Shown here piece by piece: positions 1 to 12,240 of a DNA stretch of 64,000 bases. How positions within the stretch are numbered: the first letter of the stretch is position 1; each line of letters opens with the position of its first letter. A model generated the notes under the pieces. The model worked only from the letters and a program-made list of their open reading frames with translations. It was not told the origin of the DNA and searched no databases. The DNA is from Acanthosoma haemorrhoidale (Eukaryota; Arthropoda; Insecta; Hemiptera; Acanthosomatidae). The translations under genes and the position numbers were made by a program. The stretch spans positions 105,205,139 through 105,269,138 of the forward strand of contig OV884011.1 of the NCBI GenBank assembly GCA_930367205.1, read 5' to 3'.

Positions 1-520
1 GCAATAATGTTCATTTTCTGACAGGCTGACAAGCGACGAGAGGGAGGGGAACAGGGATACCAACACTAAAAAGCCACAACATTCTGGTGGCTCTCAACTA
101 ATATACGTTATACAAAGTATTATATTTTGCTTTGGTTGTTTCCTGAACATTCAATATCCAGTCTTTTTGATGACCTGCCTGAACGGCACTAGCGGAAAAG
201 TGGGCACTAAGGTAACTTACTTAACAGTGTAAATTTCTGAAATATATCAAGTGATGTGTTATGAGGTAAATTAGGTGTGTCCACGAGTCAATGCAATAAA
301 TATGCGTATACGTCAGAATGTTATTACATTGTTTTATTTCTCACACCTTCGTATTTGACAGAGTCGTTGTGTGATCTCGTCTTGTATATTGTATATTGTA
401 CCTGGTGGTACCAACCCCAACTCCAACCAGTGTACAGCCAAAGCTAGCTTACTTTAGTAACTGAAGTCCAACTATTGGACTGTACCGGGTCAACTGTCAA
501 CAGGATAATCAAAGACTAGT
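1..520. other. AT-rich stretch without recognised features
   Basis: I see no gene, RNA or clear repeat here. The sequence is AT-rich and every reading frame is short. It lies outside the large inverted repeat, whose left margin I place at about 525. Confidence 0.5.
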
Positions 521-919
521 TTACACCGACACTTTAAAATTCAAACATTGTTTGTGCTTAAATATTCAAAATTAACTACAGTTTACATTATATCGAGTTG
601 GCTAGATAGAGTTGATTAAGCATAAACAAACATCCAGATTCTTCGTAGCAAAATTGAATATGATGTACATGATTGATAATAATCATCAAATTAGTGTATT
701 ACATAGAATATCAAAGTATCCGATCCATGTAAATAATTTATGAACAACATTTTATACAACAGTATAAATATTTTTTATTAGGGCGTTGTGTAAATTAACG
801 TGACAATAAATCGAAACCCACCTAAGGCTCATGAACGAGTTTATAATTCCACAAACTAGAAATTACCAAAAATATGTCTAACTCAATTAGGTGTGCATTT
901 TAAATGTGATCTCTGACAA

Positions 920-965
920 GAATTTATTTTATCTCTGCACAGTTGAATTTATTTTATCTCTGCAC
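920..965 (+). repeat. Two-copy 25-bp tandem repeat
   Basis: The 21-base string gaatttattttatctctgca plus c occurs at 920-940 and again at 945-965. The matching part of the right arm has only one copy, so the duplication arose after the arms separated. Confidence 0.8.
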
Positions 966-1837
966 GATAACTTCTGATGCAAAAAAAATAATCCTGTTAA
1001 CAAAGGTGCTGAAAAACAAATTGTGGATAATTTATCATGTGGTAGATTGGCAGAATGTATTAAAAGATTAGAGAGGGAGAGATGTTGAAACCATCAGTCC
1101 AATAAAAGGGCCTAAGAAATTTAGTTTCCGATAAGTAGAAGAGCATTAAGATCAGCCAGATAAAGATAAATTGGATTTTTCGAATACGATTCTGTTTTAT
1201 TCCTGGATGGAGAAGGGAAGGAGGCTAGGCCATTATCTCCACCGTCTTTGTGTATCCAGTGCAAACTCGTAAAGGATGTAATCGCTGAATAAACCGCTAC
1301 TGGCCTGTTTCGAAGACAAAGAACCACAGGGAACGTTTTGGTATGCATTCAGATATCCCTTTGCGCTTTTTTATGAATTCCATGAAAGTATAAATACATT
1401 AGACCTGTTATTTCTGTGGTTGGGGAATATCAGAGCTAAAAATTCAAAATCTACTATGGATATTTGGTGTATTCTTCATCTATATGGTGTATTATTCTTT
1501 ATGAAAATTTCATATTTCTTAGAGTATAAAGAGGATCAATTAATTCCCCAATAATTTATAGAAAGTATGAATAAGCTGTTAACTATAAAAAAACATTTCT
1601 AATTTATTGTTTTGGATGTTGGTCGTATTTGCATGTCTAATTTGTCGTAATTGCATGTATCATTATCAGTAAATCATGGACGAATGAAATTCGAAAAAGA
1701 TTGTCTAGATATGAATAAGTTAGTCAATTGAATTATTGACAATTGGACGATTTATGACTATCCATAAATATATAGCTTCAAAACTTCCGAACCCTCTTTA
1801 AGGAGTTTAAAATGTCAGTAATTTGATTTTCTGCCAC

Positions 1838-1885
1838 TTCCGTTTTCAGGACGTTCCTCAAATCCTTAGTTCATCAGGAACTAGG
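1838..1885 (-). ncRNA. Hammerhead-like core (Penelope-type), left arm
   Basis: On the minus strand there is CTGATGA (1877-1871), then a potential stem II of AGGA pairing with TCCT, then GAAAAC. This resembles the hammerhead catalytic core (CUGANGA, stem II, GAAA) known in the terminal repeats of Penelope-like elements. One extra A is present in the GAAAC box and I did not fold stems I and III, so catalytic activity is doubtful. The equivalent motif in the right arm is at 7418-7462. Confidence 0.4.
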
Positions 1886-1913
1886 ACAACAAGTAGAAAA
1901 CTGCCGGGGTGAG

Positions 1914-2160
1914 CAATTTATTTTCGTTTCCAGATACCGATAACAAATACCGAGTGTGAATCCGTGGTCATTCCAAGACCATATAAACTACCTACTAATA
2001 TACTATATAATACTTACCCTATACCCCTTTCTCCTGAACATAGTACACTGTCGGGGCACATACCTATTAAATATGGAGTACGGATGGATAGTACGGTAGT
2101 AAGACCCGTCATTGTCCAGGCCACAGCCTAACCAATCCTCACTTCGTCACTGACCCGACA
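1914..2160 (-). mobile_element. Truncated LTR, TGTCGGG family, minus strand
   Basis: Read on the minus strand, the sequence starts TGTCGGG at 2160 and follows the LTR at 2234-3287 for about 250 bases, including the block around 2336-2466. The 3' part of the LTR is missing. The pentamer gtgag lies on both sides (1909-1913 and 2161-2165), as expected for a 5-bp target-site duplication. It sits head to head with the LTR that begins 73 bp further on. Confidence 0.6.
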
Positions 2161-2233
2161 GTGAGCATCGAGCTAAAGCACATGATCACTTCAAAACTGC
2201 TTTTGGCTGCATCAAACAAAGAGCAAACGAGTC

Positions 2234-3287
2234 TGTTGGGTCGTCACGAGGGGGGTGCCTAGTTACCATAGCCCTAGTGACGAAGTAAGGGTTAATTAGG
2301 CTATGACCTTTACAATTGTTTCATGACGGGTCTTACTATCTGAATCCATATTTGATAGGTATGTGCCCCGCCAATGCACTATGTTCAGGAAAAGAGGTAT
2401 AGGGTAGGTATTTTAGGTGGTTTATGTTGTGTTGAAATGAACACAAATTCACCCTCGGTATCTGAGGGTGGGTGAAAACCGTCCGGATCCCAAAGGCGAG
2501 TGTGAACCGGAGAGAGGCAGACTGGATTGCAGTGGGAGACACTACTAGGTATAGTTTGTTGGACCACGACAACCGTTGTCCGTGAGGGAGAGGTCTGTCC
2601 CAAGGTGCTAGTTTTAGCAAGACGAAGGCAGAGAATCCCACTAGGAAAGTGTGGGGTCTGATGAGGCCGGACTGAAACATAGCGAGGCTAGGGAGAGAGA
2701 TGCAGAGGTTTTCATAAATGGGAAGGCCAAATCTTGAAACATCATTGTAGCTGCAGGGTACCAGTCAGGGAGGGATTCGTAGTTAGAATGATTTACAGTG
2801 TTTTTTTTTTGTGTTTTTTTGTTTTTTTTTTAACCTCTTAATTAATAAAAATATTTTACAATTTGCGATTTCGAATTCAAGTTAACAATTTCTCCTCTTA
2901 CAGCGATGCGCTGATGCATTCGAAGGAGGATAGGTTACAATAACAATCAGATTGAAGTGATTTACAGGGCGATACGTGGCCCTATTTATAGCACCCAGTA
3001 ACCAATGATCTAGGGTGTTATTCTGACCAACCACACCGCAGGGTTGCGGTGACGCTTGCTTGTTCTAGGCTGGGACCCACCCAGGCCTGGGTCGCTACCT
3101 GACTCTCCTTCAAGGGCCTCTGACTATTTTTTTTTGCAGCTGCGTCTTTTATTGTTTACAATATTTACACTGGTATGACTTATGATTTGGGAATGTTATT
3201 GACATTTGTTTAAATTAATTTACAACATATTATAACCAATTTACAATATAGAGGGTGATTTATCTTATGTAGTTAGCGGTCACTCCG
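2234..3287 (+). mobile_element. Solo LTR, TGTCGGG family (1054 bp, with extra sequence)
   Basis: It begins TGTTGGG, carries the family block around 2336-2400 and ends with the family's conserved terminal block (gatttatcttatgtagttagcggtc), with CG in place of the terminal CA. The flanks gagtc (2229-2233) and gaggc (3288-3292) match at four of five positions. A TATA-like ctatttataGC lies near 2980. It is about 450 bases longer than the compact copy at 55777-56375, and much of the extra length is the T-rich block from 2800. No internal retroelement sequence adjoins it, so it is best read as a solo LTR. Confidence 0.65.
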
Positions 3288-3465
3288 GAGGCAATATGAG
3301 ATTATTTCAAACATAAGTAGTTAATCCGGATAGCTTGGCCTACAATACTGGATGTATGAAGTGGGTGGTGATAGATCATATTAAGTATCAGGAAAGTGAT
3401 TTCGGGAGTTTGCATCGGTTGAGAGCAAATCTCTGAGTGGTAACTGGGGTATCATAATTCACTAC

Positions 3466-5657
3466 TTTGTTGTGTGTATATGATATACACCTAAAGTATA
3501 AATAAACATATTTTTTTAGATTCCTCGGTTTTTAATTGAGTTTAATTAAATTAACTGGAGAGGACCTATTGTTAAAATACAACTGGGTATTTTTTAGCAC
3601 AAATAAACATTTATATATGAATTTTAGCGGCTTTTAACTTTGTTTGGTAAGGTTCTTAGCCTTAGCAGAGAGCAACATTTTTCTACAAGCCTCTTTGGTG
3701 TGGACCAGTGAAGAAGTTCAGGAGTTATCTTCTTCATCTTTGTTTAATTAAATTACCCACAAGAACCAATGATCAACGTTTATATAAAAAATTCACTTTC
3801 TGTCATTAGATTGGAACTGAAGCCCTAGAAATTTTGATGTTAGAATGAACAGCTCCCAACACAGTTGTGGCTATTGTTAGTTCGCTGTCAATATCCAACA
3901 AAAAGCACGAACTAGGACATCGACTATTGCCGGAGATGTTCATTGGAGCGATCCCAGGCCCAGGCCACTCTTCATCATGAACATGTTATTTTTAGGTACG
4001 ATGTACGCAAACATGGTAAAAAGCAGAATCCTGAAATTAATTTACAGTTGATTGCCTGGACCAAATTAAATTTTATATCATTTGGAAATAGGTTTTAGGA
4101 GTAGCCTGAATGCACTCTTTACAATCTTGGTCAATTACTAGCTTAGGGGCCTAACAATCTTTTCCACTGGAGCTTTTGATTCCTTATTTCTTTACCTCCG
4201 AATATTTATATAGCGTATTCCATAGATCTAGTCCTAAACACTGGATACCTTAACGGCGAGTTGTTCCGAAGTAACAGGCCCTCCTGTGATGGGCTTATTC
4301 CTTTCCCAAAGTACACATTAGAGATAATTATAACCAGGAAAATAAGAAGTGGGGTTTTCTCGACGTTCAAAGCGATTAAAAATGAAATGATAAAAATAGA
4401 AGAAAATAATTTATAATTGAGTATACAAGAAAACGGACGGATGGCTACCAGTTTAGACGTTTTGATACTGAAGTTCTTATCCGACATTATTTATTAAAAG
4501 ATTTCGGATATCAATATGACCTTAAAATTTATTAATGGAGGATTAGAAACTGCTGAAATCAAAATTCTACACTATTATATCGGAGTAACATTGATTATTG
4601 TAACTAACCCTGGGTAGTTGATCATCCCCAAAGATAGGGCTGGATTATAAGTCAGTCGTGCCTATATTCACACAGGATCTTTATGCTCCCTTGTGTGTGA
4701 ACATCAAGTTCAAGGGTCACAAAAATATGACCGTGGCCTAAACAGTGAATGCAGATGTTTATGAACCCCCACCCCGGAAAGGTATTGGGATGAAAGGGTT
4801 GAAGGTCCAGTGTTTAAAACCACTAGATTCCAAGGATTTACAGATATCGATGTTCGTATTAAAGAGAAGCTTATTCATCAGGTTCTAACACCCGTTATCC
4901 CTCACCTCTATAACGTCAATCTTGTACAAAAGGCATTTAATTTTAAGATAAGTAATTCTCCAAAGGAGAATAAATTTTATTTTTATGATGTATGGCAACA
5001 TTTTTTATATATGAAATCTTTTCATCCCATTGTTTAATATGGTCACAAACATTATCTACATCTTATATAGGAAGCAAAGAAGGGGTTCGAGGTCAAACTA
5101 ATATTTTTTATTTGTCAACCACCTCTTTACTTTCTACTTTAATGAGCGCTGAACTGTTAAGTGATAAAAATTTTTTAAATAATTTGAAGAAATTATTAAC
5201 AATTTTTCTGTTAACCCAGATATTTTTAAATTTCATGTTTGGTAGTAATTTTTTAGATTTAATTTTAATGATTTTATACCTAAATAAATTACCAGGTTCC
5301 TAATTTATTTTCAGTAAGTCTATATGAATCATAAATTATTAACTGGTTTTTATTTTAAATATTGTTCAATTATGTCTAACATGTCCACAATTTTACAATT
5401 TAAAAAATTTTTAGTTATGGTACTAATGCTGTAATGACAACAAAAATGTCAATTTTTTGTCTTACTATATTAAAATATATCTCAAGTTTATTAAATATTT
5501 GTTATTAATTATTTCCTACCTTTTTATTCGATATAATAGATCTCACAACATCATCATTTTTTTTGTTTTGTATTATATTTTCAAAAACACATAATTAGAT
5601 ATACATATTGTTTTTCATTAATGTAGCTATATAAATCTTGTTTTCCGTAATGATAGT
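3466..5657. other. AT-rich spacer inside the inverted repeat
   Basis: No supported gene. The longest open runs (4206-4487 minus, 4810-5037 and 4992-5303 plus) have low-complexity, AT-driven composition. Those at 4810 and 4992 are not backed by any motif, and the frame at 4810 begins with GTG. They are treated as chance frames, although a decayed transposon coding segment cannot be excluded. Confidence 0.4.
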
Positions 5658-5686
5658 CTCTTAAGATGCATGAAATAGGCGAAACG
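5658..5686 (+). ncRNA. Hammerhead/Penelope-like motif
   Basis: CTTAAGA is followed by TGCATGAAATAGGC and GAAACG. This is the same order as a hammerhead core, with a weak GC-rich stem II and a perfect GAAAC box. It sits in AT-rich sequence with no RT nearby. Known of the family: Penelope-like elements carry such cores in terminal repeats. Inference: this marks a decayed terminus. Confidence 0.35.
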
Positions 5687-5699
5687 TTAATGGTGTACA

Positions 5700-7029
5700 T
5701 GATTTGATTGCCCGTAATAATATTATGAAAAGGTTCAAGCTTAATTAAACAAAACAAAGTGAAAATAAACAAACAAATTCCTTGATAATGACCATGATAT
5801 GACTGTCTACCGTTCCACCACGAAGATCACGTGTCATAAGAGCTCTTCTAGTCTTATTTCTATAAGGGGCCTATGGAGTATGCCTTAAGGTAACCAGCAG
5901 CCACCTGAAGCAAGAATCAATTTTTGAATCCTCAACACTGTTTCCAGGTTTCCCCAATTGCCTGAAGATGTTTAATTGAAGAGTTGAATTATTTTTATTT
6001 AAGGTTAGTTTGGTTCATCAAAAATAGCAAACTCAAATACCTTATGCAAGAATGATTCTAATTGGCTGTATTTATACATAAGCGATATCTATCAGAAACA
6101 TATTACACCCAAAGGCTTAACACATAACACCTTGTCTACCAAACTTGTTGGACAAGAATGTAGAAGCTTGTCCAAAAATGTTGCTCTCCCGAAGAATCAT
6201 ACCAAACATATTTATAATGTTTTGCAGCAAAAATTCTTATTTAAAAGTTTTCTTGTGCTAAAAACAATATGCAGGTATATTTGGACAATTGGTACATTGT
6301 TAGTTAAATTAAATCCAAACGGGAAACAGTCAGGAGATGTTAAATGATAAATTCATTTATAGTTTAATGTATCATTTACATGTTCATAATAATGAATCAT
6401 TTAAGATTTCATGACTGTTTTCCAAATAAATACGAAATCGAACATCAGCCAGTTTCATAACTTTTCAATAAGCTATGTTCACTGTGAAAAATTATCTTAC
6501 CTATTTTATACGGAGGACAAAGGCAATAAACAAGAAGTTAAAAAATAGAGATTTTAACCTTAATTTTGTTTTTCTTCAAGAAAAAAGCTTAAATTCATGT
6601 CAAATATTTATTGACCTAGTATCACCAAAAACATTTGAGTGCCATAAATTTTTAATGTTTGGGTGGAAATATTTGATTGCATCCAGAATAAAAATAAATG
6701 TCTGATAAGAATTGTTGATTATTGTTTTGCATTAGCGTATTTACATTTAATCCATAGAGGCAATAGGCCTTTAACGTATTTATATTTTTCAAATGGATTT
6801 CCCTTGTTATATATGTGGTATCTTTTTAGACTGTTACTATTAAGATATTTATATCTCTGGGCTGCATAATTTATCGATTAGAAGACAATTCTCGGTTAAG
6901 GGTCATCCTGACCCTCAAACGACCTCGCTGCAGAGAGTGCTCAGTCTACTGTAGATAAGGCCGTTGGCTTATCTCTAAACTGTCGCAGTTCGAGGTGAAT
7001 CGGTATCATTCTCCCTCCGAATCGCTGAC
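5700..7029. other. AT-rich spacer, then a GC-richer 150-bp block
   Basis: Nothing is identifiable in 5700-6880. The frames at 6132-6347, 6475-6705 and 6663-6869 lack motifs. From about 6880 to 7030 the composition becomes GC-richer, and the block abuts the inner margin of the right arm; I could not assign it to a family. Confidence 0.4.
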
Positions 7030-7348
7030 GATTCCGCCTAATCCACAGGGTCACGCTGGTAGTGAGTCATGGGCCCAGATCTAACTTTGCTTTCAGATCT
7101 CACTTCAACCAATGCAAGCTCCCCGAATCACTTTCCTGATACTTAATATGAACTACCACCACCCACCTCTTAATCCAGTATTGTAAGCCAAACTATCCGG
7201 ATGAACTAATTATGTATGACAAAATCTCATAATAGCTGGTAGATCTTTGGTTGATGCTGTGAAGAGCAGTGAAGATGACAATTAGCTTGATGCTCACTTC
7301 CAAGTATGGCATGGATATTGATAGTACATTTTCCTGGACAAATCCACT

Positions 7349-7400
7349 GTGATAAGACAATAAGCGATATGTGATAAGACAATAAGCGATATGTGATAAG
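7349..7400 (+). repeat. 22-bp tandem repeat, about 2.4 copies
   Basis: The unit gtgataagacaataagcgat plus at is repeated exactly at 7349-7370 and 7371-7392, followed by a partial third copy. The corresponding part of the left arm is missing, being replaced by the LTR junction. Confidence 0.85.
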
Positions 7401-7417
7401 TATTCTCCTTGTCGGCC

Positions 7418-7462
7418 TAGTTCCTGATGAACTAGGGTTTTGAGGAATGCCCTCAAAACGTT
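7418..7462 (+). ncRNA. Hammerhead-like core (Penelope-type), right arm
   Basis: CTGATGA at 7424-7430, then AGGG and CCCT able to pair as stem II, then CAAAACG where GAAAC is expected. The first base of the box has changed, so this copy looks less likely to cleave than the one in the left arm. It faces the opposite way to that copy, as the inverted repeat requires. Confidence 0.4.
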
Positions 7463-8644
7463 CACGGTAAGAAAGTTGCAGAAAATCAAATTACTGACAT
7501 TTTAAACTCCTTACATAAGGTTTTAAAGTTTTGATGCTATATATTTATAGATAGTCAGAAATCGTACAATTGTCAATAATTATTCATATCTAGACCATCC
7601 TTTTTGAATTAACATTCGTCCATATTTTGCTGATAAATGATACAAGCAATAACGACCAACATCCAAAACAATAAATTAGAAATGTTTTTTTATAGTTAAC
7701 AGCTTATTCATACTTTCTAAAACTTATTGGGGAATTAATTGATCCTCTTTATACTCTAAGAAATATGAAATTGGTATAAAGAATAATACACCATATAGAT
7801 GAAGAATACACCAAATATCTATAGTAGATTTTGAATTTTTAGCTCTGATATTCCCCAACCACAGAAATAACAGGTCTAATGTGTTTATACTTTCATGGAA
7901 TTCATAAAAAAGCGCAAAGGGATATCTGAATGCATACCAAAACGTTCCCTGTGGTTCTTTGTCTTCGAAACAGGCCAGTAGCGGTTTATTCAGCGATTAC
8001 ATCCTTTACGAGTTTGCACTGGATACACAAAGACGATGGAGATAATGGCCTAGCCTCCTTCCCTTCTCCATCCAGGAATAAAACAGAATCGTATTCGAAA
8101 AATCCAATTTATCTTTATCTGGCTGATCTTAATGCTCTTCTACTTATCGGAAACTAAATTTCTTAGGCCCTTTTATTGGACTGATGGTTTCAATATTTCT
8201 CCCTCTCTAATCTTTTAATACATTCTGCCAATCTACCGCATGATAAATTATCCCCAAATTGTTTTTCAGCGCCTTTGTTAACAGGATTATTTTTTTGTGT
8301 TTCAGAAGTTATCGTGCAGAGATAAAATAAATTTAACTTGTCAGAGATCACATTTAAAATTCACACCTAATTGATTTAGACATATTTTTGGTAACTACTA
8401 GTTGGTGGAATTAAAAACTCGTTCATGAGCCTTATCAGGTGGGTTTCGATATATTGTCGCGTGATTTTCTAGAACGCTCTAACAAAACATATTTAAACTA
8501 TATTGCATAAAAAGTTGTTCATTACTTATATACATGGATTGGATATTTCGATATACCGAATTACTTTTATATGAAAATTTTCTACTAAGACTCAGGATGG
8601 TAGTGTCAATTTAGTCAACTTGATCAACTGCAGTTAATATTGAA

Positions 8645-8785
8645 TGCTTAAACACAAAAACGAAAACCAAAATTTTAGAGCGACTATTTTTTCGAAAATA
8701 TATTTTATAGACAAATAATAAAATTAAGATGTTACAGAAACCTTTAAAAATACACATTTTCAGTTATGATTTAGGTGCCTTAGCA
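8645..8785 (+). repeat. Direct repeat, copy 1 (about 140 bp)
   Basis: The segment running from 'aatgcttaaacac' to 'atttaggtgcc' recurs in the same orientation at 9946-10085 with scattered differences. Its first 25 bases overlap the outer margin of the right inverted-repeat arm, so this dispersed repeat spans the edge of that structure. Confidence 0.75.
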
Positions 8786-9945
8786 TTAAGGCGTACTATC
8801 CGGATAATTAAATTAGATTTATTATCATTATGGAAATTAAAATTTTTGTTTGCGTTCGCTTATAACTTTTTATAATTATATACGTTCCAATAATTGTAAA
8901 CAGAAGCATACAGTTGTTTAGAAAAAAATACTTAAATGACATATTCCTTTCAATACTTAAATAATATTTAATTTCATCTGAATTTAAAAACATAAGTTGT
9001 AAAACATATTATGAACCAGGGACACACAATAACACATGTTAACATTGGTAACAAGAATATATTTTTTATATACTCCCCCACTGGTTACGTTGTTTACATC
9101 GAACAGTGTTGACTATATCATGACTTTATAATGTTAGCCAAAATACTCGTGTTATTTTGGCTAACATTAATCAATTTTCTTGAAATACTGATATTTATAT
9201 CCTCTATCCAATACAACATTTACATTCTGTCATTGACGATGACTTCCTCTTCTCCACATTAGAAAAAAAAACAAGATTCTCAAGTACTCATAAATCGTCA
9301 GTATTAATTAATGGAAGGCTTGTGGAGATTATGAGCGATGTTGAAGCCTTCTCGACTCTACCCTAGGATCTAAAAACTAATTATTCGCCGTTTGATCAAT
9401 GCCTCAGACCCTAGTGGACGCTTTTCCTCGGTCAGCCCCCATCTCTTCTCATCATTAGAAATCATTGCTACCCTAGAAAGTAAATCTAACATATGATTTC
9501 CATCAAGTATAAATTATACAAAAATTAAGTATTATGTCTGGATTTGATGTTATGTTCTGAATACATTTCGTTGTGTATTTTTTTTTTTTTTTTTTTTTAT
9601 GTTAAATCTGTAATAAAACATAGGGAAGAAAGGAATGATAACTTACTGACTAACACTTCTCGATTATCCCTCACAATCCTTTTACATACTTAGTCCTTAA
9701 CCACTAGTTGTGTTAAGAAGAGGAAGTAACTTGTCGTTGAAGTTTCTGGGTGGCGCTTAGATACTTCGTTGGAGCGAGGTCATTGTCTCTGATGCTTTTT
9801 CTTGATTTTATTCAAGTAGCTACTCATTTATCCTAATGTGGTTGAATGAACCCCGTTAAAACCCATCCACTAAAATCCGAGAAAAATTCTTAAGGGAGCA
9901 CCAAATTGAACCGGGTCTCCTGAATAACGAAAAGTCTAAATATTT
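8786..9945. other. AT-rich spacer with a T20 run
   Basis: No gene is supported. A run of about 20 T lies at 9579-9599; it could be an antisense retroposon tail, but no recognisable retroposon body follows it. Confidence 0.4.
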
Positions 9946-10085
9946 CATGCTTAAACGCAAACACGAAAACGAAAAACTTAGACTGACTACCTCTTATTTG
10001 TTAGACAAATAATAAAATTAAGATGTTACAGAAGCATATAATCATACACATTTTCAATTATGATTTAGGTGCCATAGAATAATAT
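9946..10085 (+). repeat. Direct repeat, copy 2 (about 140 bp)
   Basis: Same-orientation partner of 8645-8785, sharing the exact core gacaaataataaaattaaga followed by tgttacagaa. It is followed by an AT-palindromic stretch near 10080-10105. Confidence 0.75.
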
Positions 10086-12120
10086 TATTAATATATAATA
10101 TTAAGCGAAATGGTAGTATTTTTTCTGTACATTAAATAGAAGATGTTAAAAGAGTCGAAACTATATCAAGAGATACAGTACTTAAGTACTGTTTGATGAA
10201 CAATATCGGTCAGTGAAAATTGCTTTAGGATAACCGGGACAAAAATTAAATAAATTAAATTAATTGAAAAAAATATCCAAAATAACCCAATAGAAACCTT
10301 CTTGTATGACATAAAAACGCAATTTATATTTTGTTGGTGTCACTAACCACGTGGAAAAAAATTACAAACTATAAATTTTAAATAGTTTCTCCATTTTTCA
10401 AGTCTTTATTTTCATAGTTTTTGTTGTATTTTAAACCATACATAATCACTGTAGTTCAGATTGGACAAACTGAAAAAGTATGGGATCTCCCTACTGGGTT
10501 GGAAAACAAAAAAAAGAATCTCTTTGAATTGTCCATCAATGTTTTCGTAAATGAAAATATGTACTAATTGAATTCTTAGATCACGCATGCCTGAAAAGCG
10601 CACGATTATTCCTATTATGTAGTAGCAAATTTCCATTATGTATTATCAATAGGAGCTGTATTTGCTATTATAGAAAGATATATTCACTGATTATTAGCAA
10701 ATATCCCATAACATTATATTCCGTCACTCAAAGATTCGTTCGCACCATGTTATAAGTTGTGAGTTTTGATAATTTATATCATGAACTGGACATAGGACAA
10801 AAATAACGCCTGTTTTTTTTCTTAATGTTTAATATCCTACATATTATTAACACATAAAAACCTGTATGTTGTCAGTAGAAGCATATTCCTTTTTTTCTTT
10901 TGATTTGCACTGGAAATAATATAAGTAGTTCTGTAGAGACTCTGAATTTTTATCTGTTCCTATAAAGAATCATTTTTTTTTGTCTGATGAAATTGCATTG
11001 AAATAATTATACTTTAAGTATTGTTAGAAATACTAGCATCACAGTACAATTTAACTAGGTGATTGTCCCATGTATGATCCAGTTTAAGCTTAAATGGTTG
11101 ATGAAGTTTATCACACAGATGTCTGTCTTATTTAGTTTGTATTTTCTGCTCTTTTGTAGAAGCAATAGCCTTGACAACCGGGAATATATTTTTATGCATA
11201 ACACTATAGCATTGCATTCATGACGAGGAGTGTTCCATAAATTTACACATTTATCTATCTAATTCAAATGATATAATAAATATTAGACTTGAGTGAACGG
11301 TTTGGGCTAGGAAAATAAATCTAGACGTAAATTAGAAGTGATATGAGTAATGTACACGTGTGATAGAAGTGGATTACTGTGACCTTGTGTGAAGTTTAAT
11401 ATCGACGAAGTAATTGCTGCAATGCAATATCCTATAAATCACTGTTCTTGGAACAATTTCCAATTTTGAGAAATTGCCAGGACTCGACGAGTTGAGATAT
11501 TAACTACTTTAGATGTTTTTGATGTTGAAAAATGAAATTATAGTAACAAAAAAAATGAACCTTGAACAACTGGCTTTGTCACGGAGTAGGATGTAGAGGT
11601 TTTTTGTATTGTCCTTAATAAATAGACATAATTAAATTCTCTGGCTACGAAAGTGTATAATTATTTTTTGGAATCGCACATTATATAGTCGAGTAAAACG
11701 CAATGGAATTCCGAGAAAATTATGAGAAAGCCTGTATACAAGACAATACCCTCTGGGAAGCGGGGTGAAGAGACAATGAGGATGGGACTTTATAGGTAGC
11801 AGTGAGTGGGAATAACTTTTATCGATGGAGGGCAACAAAGGGTTGCTAACTCATCTCCGAATCAATTCTCCCCACTATCTGACCGTGTGTGTGTGGGGGT
11901 GAGGGGGTTGGGACTGTCTCAAAGGAAAATGGACTGCTCCAATTGGGCTGCCAGATCGCCACTTCTCCTCACTCTGGGTCGTTTTCTTTTGAGTAGCAGA
12001 AAAGTCTATTGGTGTAGTCTAAGTGGCGCTGACTTTCTTTTGGCTCACTATATGTGACTTTGTTGCGGATAAGCTTTTATAGTTCAATTATTAGGTTTAT
12101 TTTAAGCTGTATTTTTTTAG
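10086..12120. other. AT-rich spacer without recognised genes
   Basis: I see no coding, RNA or repeat signal that I can support. The frames at 10412-10636, 11632-11838 and 11806-12057 show no domain motifs. The composition becomes more GC-rich at 11730-12050, just ahead of a retroposon tail, so part of it may be an unrecognised 3' UTR. Confidence 0.35.
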
Positions 12121-12240
12121 AAAATACTTACGAGCGGAGCATCTGTAGCTAAGAAGCCGATCCAGACTTATCATTCTATATTCTATTTGTACTTATTGCC
12201 TAGTAAGGCAGATTGTAATTTTAGCACAATAAAGGATTTT
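12121..12240 (+). mobile_element. 3' tail of a J2-like retroposon
   Basis: The end consists of a small hairpin (gcctagtaaggc, 12198-12209), then agattgtaattttagcacaa and AATAAAGG (12228-12235). The same arrangement ends the sequences at 13171-13222, 57687-57739, 58052-58100 and, on the minus strand, 42540-42573. No coding sequence is attached, so it is a strongly 5'-truncated or partly unrecognised copy. Confidence 0.5.

Larger units (their letters stand above)
525..3465 (+). repeat. Left arm of a large inverted repeat, interrupted by LTRs
   Basis: This block is the reverse complement of about 7030-8670. Matching runs from about 525 to 1900 (against 8670-7400), resumes around the two LTR insertions (2161-2233 and 3288-3465) and fades near 3465. 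Identity is uneven: roughly 960-1630 is nearly identical to 8330-7640, whereas both margins look about 75-85 percent identical by eye. The minus-strand 75-codon frame at 1121-1348 differs from its counterpart at 7930-8157 by one residue, but it lacks any recognisable domain and I do not call it a gene. A 25-bp tandem duplication at 920-965 is present only in this arm. The arms carry Penelope-like terminal motifs, so the unit may derive from such an element; that is inference. Confidence 0.8.
7030..8670 (-). repeat. Right arm of the large inverted repeat (uninterrupted copy)
   Basis: Reverse-complement partner of 525-3465. Between about 7085 and 7400 it keeps the sequence into which the left-arm LTRs inserted, so it serves as an internal empty-site reference. 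It contains a 22-bp tandem repeat at 7349-7400. Spacing between arms is about 3.6 kb from 3465 to 7030, so the whole structure spans about 8.1 kb. No transposase or RT frame is visible in either arm. Confidence 0.8.

Noticed and set aside
1121..1348. A 75-codon minus-strand frame, duplicated almost perfectly at 7930-8157
   Set aside because: Conservation is explained by the near-identical tract of the inverted repeat, which extends well beyond the frame. No domain or splice context is visible.
2336..2680. A 114-codon minus-strand frame
   Set aside because: It lies inside an LTR, antisense, with no matching frame in the sister LTRs.
9579..9599. T20 run as a possible antisense retroposon tail
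   Set aside because: No recognisable element sequence follows on the higher-coordinate side.
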